Source: Gonium pectorale
Lineage: Eukaryota; Chlorophyta; Chlorophyceae; Chlamydomonadales; Volvocaceae
Assembly: GCA_001584585.1 (NCBI GenBank)
Contig: LSYV01000243.1
Location: forward strand, 23,853-36,925
Length of the DNA stretch: 13,073 nt
Direction: 5' to 3'
Below, in pieces: positions 8,303 to 13,073 of this stretch (positions are counted from its first letter, which is position 1; the number at the start of each line of letters is the position of its first letter). The position numbers and the translations under genes are program-made. The notes under the pieces were generated by a model. It saw nothing but the letters and a program-made list of their open reading frames with translations, was not told where the DNA came from and searched no databases.

Positions 8303-10132
8303 TCCAGTCATTTGCAAATAATAATGCGCTTGCTCCTTGATTGCTTGATTTGCATATGAACATGTGCAAGCATGCAATAGCGCGTGCACAAGAGATGTGC
8401 TGGATCATACTGCATCCAACCGGATCTGACCCGGATCCCAGCCAATGCCATCCGCACTCGCTCACGGGAAGAGAGGACAACGAACGGAACTCCACGTTCT
8501 CTAGGCACCAGTGCACATACATACATGTACGGCACACGTACGACGCACACACACATACGCCTGGGTGACTAGCACTCGATCATGCTTCATGCATGTATGC
8601 GTACGCCCAACCCGATAGCCCGCTCCACCCACCGAGTGTGCTCGAGCGAGTGAGCTGCAATCTATCAGCATGCAGTGGTGTTATGTGGGCGCGACCAGCC
8701 ACCGTGCATGCTCGTCAGCTAGTAAAGAATACCCCGCTCGCTCGCGCACCCATCCAGCCCCAACAAGGCCGCCTGCCACGCACGGACGGGCCGAAACTGC
8801 GAGCGAGCAAATGCCACCAGCCCGCCACCGGCCATCCAGGTGCTGCGGTGGGTACTTTGCTCGCTCTCGAGCGCTCACTAGTCCCACACGGCGGCGCGCG
8901 CGGCCTGCCTGCCTCGCCCGCCCGCACGCACCTAGCCCGCCACCCGCTAGCGTACCGACAGCAGTCAGCCATTCAAAATCAGCAGCACGCATACACACAC
9001 ATGTATGCACGCACGTGATGAGGATGGCTACCCAGGGGCACTCCATTTGCCCCTGCGGCGCTCATACATGGATCTATGTTAACAGCCGCCGGGCTTCGGC
9101 TGGCTTGAGATGCGCTCGAATGCACGCACGCCAGCCAGCGGCATGCTAATCTATCCCGATAATCCCGCACTCTTCACCACCACCTCGGTCCTCGCACGTG
9201 CCCGAGCACGCACACTGCAAACATACGTTTTTTGTTTGGGCATTCCTCTTGTACATCCATGACGTTGCTTCAAGCATTCATGCATAAATGTCAGGCATTG
9301 AGCAGCCCGAATGATCCAGCACCAACGACTTTACCGACCCCTTAGCCAACCACCTTGTTTTGCTCATACAACCGCCCGCCCTCCTTGCTTGCAGCCGCGC
9401 GGCCCCGAAACCAACAACCTACCGTCCTGCGTACGGGCACGCGGGGCCGCGGGCCCTGACGCTGCACAGAACAAACCATACATGCGTGCCGTACGTTGCT
9501 TGCCATACCAGGAAAAGCGGGCCAACAATGCTGCTGCCAAGAGCAAATCCTCCATATATCTGGATCCGACAGCATGCCCTGTTCCTTAGTATGCAACCGC
9601 AGCCTTTCCGCCGCCGTGCGTGCGGATCACGCAAGATGAGTGATCAAGATAGAGTGCTGCAAGCCACTACGACGCAAAATTAGCCATAGATAGCATACCA
9701 TGTCAGATGCAAGGAACCCAAGCGATGATGGGGATTCCAGAAATTGAAGGCACGTTCAAGGGCGTAAGGGCCTGGAACTAACGTGGTTAGCTAGGGTGTT
9801 GCCGTGCGTCTTAACAAGCAATGTTACGTGGATATACAGGCTTGGGGGAATGCTGGCTGCACACCCAACAATCAAGGGCGCGGGTGCGCGCCATTCAGTA
9901 TCCGTCCGCGAGCAAGCATGCCTGCCGGCATCGCACGCCCCACCGCCAGCAGCGAACACCCGCGCACCACTCACCCACCGGCAGCACACCACCGCCTCGA
10001 CCGTACATGCACTGCCGCCCGTGCAGCGAGCGCCGCCACGGGCGTGTTGCCGCTGCGAGCGAGTGTACCGCCGCCGCCAGCTCCGTCGCCGCCGCCAGCC
10101 TCGCCGCCGCCGCCGCCGCCAGTCAGCAATAA
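8303..10132. other. Long region without a supported gene
   Basis: The DNA is rich in GAGC/GCTC, ACAC and GTAC/CATG short words (for example 8507-8560 and 8985-9015). ORFs on both strands are short and show no domain. From 9804 to 10256 a plus-strand frame encodes a proline/serine-rich low-complexity peptide caused by a CCG repeat (about 10060-10120). Nothing indicates that it is a protein gene. It could contain the eroded 5' part of the downstream transposon. Confidence 0.45.
9033..9055. repeat. Small perfect hairpin (8-bp stem)
   Basis: CAGGGGCA at 9033-9040 pairs with TGCCCCTG at 9048-9055 around a seven-base loop. A second weaker hairpin, CAGCCG/CGGCTG, follows near 9084-9104. They are not linked to any gene, and no terminator function is expected in a nuclear genome. 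Confidence 0.7.
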
Positions 10133-10309
10133 CACTGCCTCGATCGGACATTTGTGGCCGGCGGCGAATTATGCGGCCGCCCCGCTACCGCCGAGCTCCC
10201 GTCGCTCTGCCGACATGAGCAGCTCGAACAGCTCCTCTCCAGCAACCTCCTGCTGATTGGGACGTTGACATGGAAGTCATACATATATCACATCTATCGT
10301 CACGGCGGG
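10133..10309 (+). pseudogene. Possible damaged upstream coding stretch of the transposase
   Basis: This stretch is in the same frame as the transposase exon that starts at 10343. It is separated from it by one in-frame TGA (10310-10312) and about 30 bases of ACATGTAC-type repeats. The translation has a protein-like helix (EQLEQLLSSNLLLIGTLTW) followed by KSYIYHIYRHGG. Its balanced composition differs from the CCG-repeat DNA before it. It may be the end of a preceding transposase domain broken by a simple-sequence insertion. An in-frame TAA at 10130 bounds it upstream. This is weak evidence. Confidence 0.3.
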
Positions 10310-10342
10310 TGACATGTACTACATGTACATACCTATGGCACC

Positions 10343-11971
10343 ATGTCTTTGGCGCCATGGCTTTGGAAGGCAGGGCGGACATGGAGCCGTTGCAAAGAAC
10401 GATACGACGCACGCATCCGCAAGACTGTTCCAAGAGCGGCTGGCAAAAAATCATACACACACCACACTTGTATGCGTTTTCCTTTTCAACACACCACACT
10501 CTCGACAGCACGTCGTACGCACGAACATACACGCTCGGGCGACGCCATCCCTTGTGGCACACACACCCAGCCACACCTACCCAAACCCAGCTACGTACCC
10601 AATCATAATAGCCACCCTTCCACCCAGCTGCCCCACCCACCCCACCCCACGCGGAGCACACAAGCTCTTCCGCCCGAGCATATCCAGGCGCGAGTCCGTG
10701 TGACCAGCGAATGGCTCCAGGAGGCCACGCTACCAAGTTGCGAGGCAGCTTCTGATGCTGCTGGCCCTGGTCCCTCCTCCACATCTCCTCCCATCCCGCG
10801 CACCGTCTCCGACCTCAACGTGCAGTGGATAAGACGCATCATTTGGATCGACGCCAAGAAGTTCTATGTCCAGCCGCACGACTTCAAGGCCTGGGGCCTC
10901 CTGGGCACACCCTCTAACGTGCTGCAAGACCCGCGGCTCAAGGGGAAACCCTGGGTAATCCACTACTACGGCGCCGTCAACTACACACACGGAGCGCTCG
11001 TGCTCCAGCTGGTGTCCGGAACCCGAGGCACCGGCTACGAGCCAGTCAGGACGTACAAGGTGGGATACGACGGCGTGTAATGAGCCTTCGCAGGCGCTCC
11101 TGCGGTGGCCTCCCCTACAGCGCGTGCGAGCATGCTCCCCCACACAAGGGTATCACGGTAATGAAGCCGCACAACATGAAACCCGAGCGCTACTGCGGCC
11201 TGCTCCTTTGCCCTGTCACGCTGCGTCTGCTCGCTCGCACCCGTTGCATGGTGTGCGCCCGCGTCATGCTGTTGCCCATCTACCTCAACAAGCAGCCCGT
11301 GCCCATAGACCATGCCTGCTCTTGTAAACCATACACGTCCCACAATCACAGTTCCACAACACCGGGGTAGGGTCATGCGTGCCGCGGTCGTTCACAGCAT
11401 CTCCATTTCGGTCGCTGTAGTACCGCTCGACACAAGGGCCGAACGTTCCACGGTTTTGCCCCCCCGCCTTCTGCCGTGCAGACCACCCGTGGGGGACGCA
11501 AGCGTGCCGCAGCTGGCCTTACGAAGGATGGAGGAGTTTAAGGCGGTGATTAGGAGCTGCCAGCGGGCCTGGGACGCGAGGGAGCAGCCAGGCGCAGACG
11601 GCGAGAGGGAGGCGCCTATCTGGTCGTGGGATAACGCGCGAATCCACGGGAACATCACGGACGGAGTGTCATGGGCGGACCTGGGCATCACTGCCCTGGA
11701 ACACACCAGGCTGCCGCCCTACAGCCCTGACATGCACAGCGTCATTGAGCTCAGCCACGCCCACCTCATGTCCGTTATGCAGAAGTACATCAACGGGCGG
11801 CAGTCGGGACCAGAGGACGACCTGGTTTCATACACTTCACAGCTGCAGAAGCTGTTCAAAGAGATGATCACGCCTGAGTGGGTCCAGGCCACAACTCACC
11901 GCCTTTTCCTGCAGGTGCTGCCCGCCACCCTGGCTGCGGGTGGGAACTACCCGCCAAAGCAGAAGCGGTGA
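10343..11971 (+). CDS. Tc1/mariner-IS630-type DDE transposase, three inferred exons
   Basis: A cut-and-paste transposase catalytic domain. Inferred exons are about 10343-10469, 10665-11059 and 11513-11971; the GT-AG introns keep frame in phases 1 and 0. Exon 1 reads WLWKAGRTWSRCKERY, then DARIRKTVPRA. Exon 2 has PPEHIQARVRVTSEWL, the usual linker before the catalytic domain, then IIWIDAKKFYV with the first catalytic Asp (codon 10850). It continues through VIHYYGAVN. Exon 3 has WSWDNARIHGN with the second Asp (11630), then LPPYSPDMHSVIE with the Glu (11747), so the spacing is DD38E. It ends at TGA 11969-11971. The typical LPPYSPDLNPIE motif appears here as LPPYSPDMHSVIE. No N-terminal helix-turn-helix was found in front, so the copy is incomplete or an upstream exon has decayed. 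The ATG at 10343 is only the first in frame. No terminal inverted repeats could be fixed by eye. Confidence 0.78.
11035..11376 (-). CDS. PD-(D/E)XK endonuclease-like ORF (DUF559/Vsr-like core), antisense in a transposase intron
   Basis: This 113-codon minus-strand frame lies almost wholly inside the second intron of the transposase. Its last codons overlap the transposase exon by 25 bases. It contains LLVEVDGQQH (core codons at 11266-11286). Fifteen codons later comes RDRAKEQAA (RD at 11215-11220), then LGFHVVRLHYRD (ending at 11152) and a C-terminal YTPSYPTLYV. The order E-x-D-G-x-x-H, then RD-x-x-K, then G-x-x-V-x-R is that of restriction-endonuclease-fold proteins of the DUF559/Vsr group. 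Such nucleases occur in volvocalean genomes, as I recall. The 27 residues before the core look nondescript, so the true 5' part is probably missing. Above 11376 the same strand only mirrors transposase exon 3. It may be a fragment of a once larger gene. It has no visible promoter and no minus-strand poly(A) motif was noted. Chance origin is unlikely given three motifs in correct order. Confidence 0.6.
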   Translation of the reverse strand: MTLPRCCGTVIVGRVWFTRAGMVYGHGLLVEVDGQQHDAGAHHATGASEQTQRDRAKEQAAVALGFHVVRLHYRDTLVWGSMLARAVGEATAGAPAKAHYTPSYPTLYVLTGS

Positions 11972-12289
11972 AGTGCATACGCCATGCTCGTCACCTGTCG
12001 GCGCAGGCAAACAAGGGGAGGAGGCACATTTGAGGGGAGGGTATTGGCAGGGTATGGGGATGGTCATTGGGGTCTGAGGCCCAGGGGGTGAGGAGAACAT
12101 AGGGCGGGACACGTGTGTGTTTTTGGAACGGCCATTATGTATGAAGACGATTTGCGGCCTTTCCGGGCGTCCGGCAATACGGGAAGTGGCCGGCACGGAA
12201 GGGCCCAGAAAGCGGTGCCCGATCTGCCCGATGCTCGAAGCGTGCCTGCCCGCGTGCTGCCCCATTGTGGACCGCCGACGCACGGATGC
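11972..12289. other. Spacer between two transposase pieces
   Basis: It starts as the 3' flank of the first transposase and ends as the promoter region of the second. G-rich DNA lies at 12010-12105. I found no TGTAA signal and could not identify terminal inverted repeats or a TA target duplication by eye. Confidence 0.45.
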
Positions 12290-12296
12290 TATAAAG
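12290..12296 (+). promoter_or_regulatory. TATA box candidate (TATAAAG)
   Basis: TATAAAG lies about 290 bases upstream of the first in-frame ATG of the second transposase, in a locally AT-rich patch. A TTTGCTTGCAG acceptor-like site at 12548-12558 suggests an intron in the 5' leader, which would explain the distance. Confidence 0.4.
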
Positions 12297-12582
12297 CTAT
12301 TCATATGCATGATTGTTGCGCCGGTCGCGGAGGGATAGACTGCCGTTTGGGCAAAGCACCGGCAATGTCGGTGGGTAATGGCAACTCTAAGAATTTTGAG
12401 CCGCCCCCGGTGTCTAATGTTACCTTTTTATTCGCGGTATACGTCCACCGCCTGCGCCGGTCCGCAGGAGGCCTGTTGTCAAAGCTGTCGGGTGGGCCGC
12501 TCTGCTTCGAAGAAAGGGTGGGACGAGAGCAAAATCCAACGTTCATGTTTGCTTGCAGGTTGTGCTATGGAGGTGGATTCCG

Positions 12583-12921
12583 ATGTGTACGATTAAGATC
12601 TATCCGGACAGCACGCTCAGCAGCAGCGACAGTGAGGCCGAGCCTAGCACGGACCCATGGGTCACCACCCGCACACTGGCGTTGAGATGCGCCATGGCCG
12701 CCAAAGAAAATACAATCAACAAGCGAACCGGCAAACCATCATCCCACTGGCCTAAAGTAGCAGGGGCGAGGCTTATGGAGATACTAGAGTCAGAGAAGTA
12801 CAAGCACGCACCAAAACCCGCCAACTCCGCCGAGTTCTGCTCCCGCTGGTTCAGTCGCTTTGATGGCCGCCAGTCCGTCAAGGATGCACCTCGCTCTGGC
12901 CGGAAGCCCAAAGTACCTGAG
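12583..12921 (+). CDS. Transposase N-terminal DNA-binding exon (Tc1/mariner-IS630 type), partial
   Basis: From ATG 12583 the frame encodes a short acidic/serine-rich leader (STLSSSDSEAEP), then a helix-turn-helix-type region. It ends FCSRWFSRFDGRQSV, then KDAPRSGRKPKVPE. The RWxxRF...DxPRSGRKPK pattern is the classic end of the DNA-binding domain in Tc1/IS630-like transposases. After the Glu codon (12919-12921) a GTGGTT donor fits an intron beginning at 12922. Read-through instead gives nonsense ending at TGA 12958-12960. The catalytic domain would lie beyond the window. An upstream ATG (12567) opens a nine-codon frame, MEVDSDVYD, overlapping this start. It may be an upstream ORF, or the original start displaced by a frameshift. 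It lies downstream of, and on the same strand as, a catalytic domain of the same type, so it is more likely a second copy than part of the first. Confidence 0.65.
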
Positions 12922-12966
12922 GTGGTTCTCAGTATATGTGCTCGTCCAGCTGGTTGTTGAGACGAG

Positions 12967-12984
12967 TAATAATAATAATAATAA
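12967..12984 (+). repeat. (TAA)6 microsatellite
   Basis: Six perfect TAA units stand out in GC-rich DNA, shortly after the presumed splice donor of the second transposase and 4 bases before a palindrome. Confidence 0.95.
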
Positions 12985-12987
12985 GCA

Positions 12988-13013
12988 ACGTCGAGCGCCA
13001 GGCGCTCTGACGT
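12988..13013. repeat. Near-perfect palindrome, 12-bp arms
   Basis: ACGTCGAGCGCC (12988-12999), a single A, then GGCGCTC-T-GACGT (13001-13013) pair fully except for one bulged T at 13008. The stem is GC-rich and very stable. It may be an element terminus or a recombination scar; no protein-coding role is apparent. Confidence 0.85.
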
Positions 13014-13073
13014 GGGTTAAGGGGAGGGCATGCCCTCACCGTGGATAGACGGCAGTTACGGATTCATTCCCTC

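Noticed and set aside
9804..10256. Proline/serine-rich ORF that could be a hydroxyproline-rich cell-wall protein
   Set aside because: The proline content comes from a local CCG repeat, the neighbouring frames are equally open, and there is no signal peptide or regular SPPP-type motif pattern.
11080..11370. Plus-strand ORF in the transposase intron
   Set aside because: It is the complement of the nuclease-like frame and shows no domain itself. The minus strand carries the recognisable motifs.
12113..12685. 190-codon plus-strand ORF upstream of the second transposase
   Set aside because: It overlaps the promoter-like region and the transposase start in another frame, with no recognisable motif.
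12988..13020. Helitron 3' terminal hairpin
   Set aside because: The palindrome resembles such a hairpin, but no CTRR end follows at the expected distance of about ten bases and no Helitron protein is present.

Overview
The window looks like nuclear DNA of a volvocalean (Chlamydomonadales) green alga. It is GC-rich, its genes have short GT-AG introns, and it holds a short tract of TTTTAGGG, the Chlamydomonas/Volvox-type telomere unit. It also has a TGTAA motif of the green-algal poly(A) type and a gene of the F-box-like/ankyrin-like family known from these algae. No prokaryotic operon, rRNA, tRNA or CRISPR array was seen. The clade assignment is inference from family recognition and sequence style, not from a database search.

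Layout, left to right. (1) 1-1960: the 3' part of an aldo/keto reductase gene (Tas-like branch), plus strand, four exons visible, 5' end outside the window. Its second visible 5' splice site lies inside a four-copy tandem repeat. (2) 1961-3298: intergenic DNA and the ankyrin-gene upstream region, with no convincing gene. (3) 3299-5267: an F-box-like/ankyrin-repeat gene, plus strand, two exons, broken by one frameshift and one in-frame stop, so a probable pseudogene. (4) 5268-6667: mostly featureless, with an interstitial telomere tract at 5816-5843. (5) 6713-about 8276: the 3' end of a 5'-truncated, frameshifted LINE-type retrotransposon (C-terminal zinc-binding region) with a tail ending near a TGTAA signal. 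(6) 8303-10132: low-information DNA with simple repeats and small hairpins. (7) 10343-11971: a Tc1/mariner-IS630-type DDE transposase in three inferred exons, possibly with a damaged upstream coding stretch at 10133-10309. Its second intron holds, on the opposite strand, an ORF with the core motifs of a PD-(D/E)XK-type (DUF559/Vsr-like) endonuclease. (8) 12290-13073: a TATA box and the N-terminal DNA-binding exon of a second transposase of the same general type, followed by a (TAA)6 microsatellite and a near-perfect palindrome; the rest lies beyond the window.

The genes do not form a pathway. The left third is host gene territory, and the right two thirds are dominated by decaying transposable elements. 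The most unusual points are the nuclease-like ORF antisense within a transposase intron, and the aldo/keto reductase gene whose 5' splice site has been multiplied in tandem while keeping the reading frame open.
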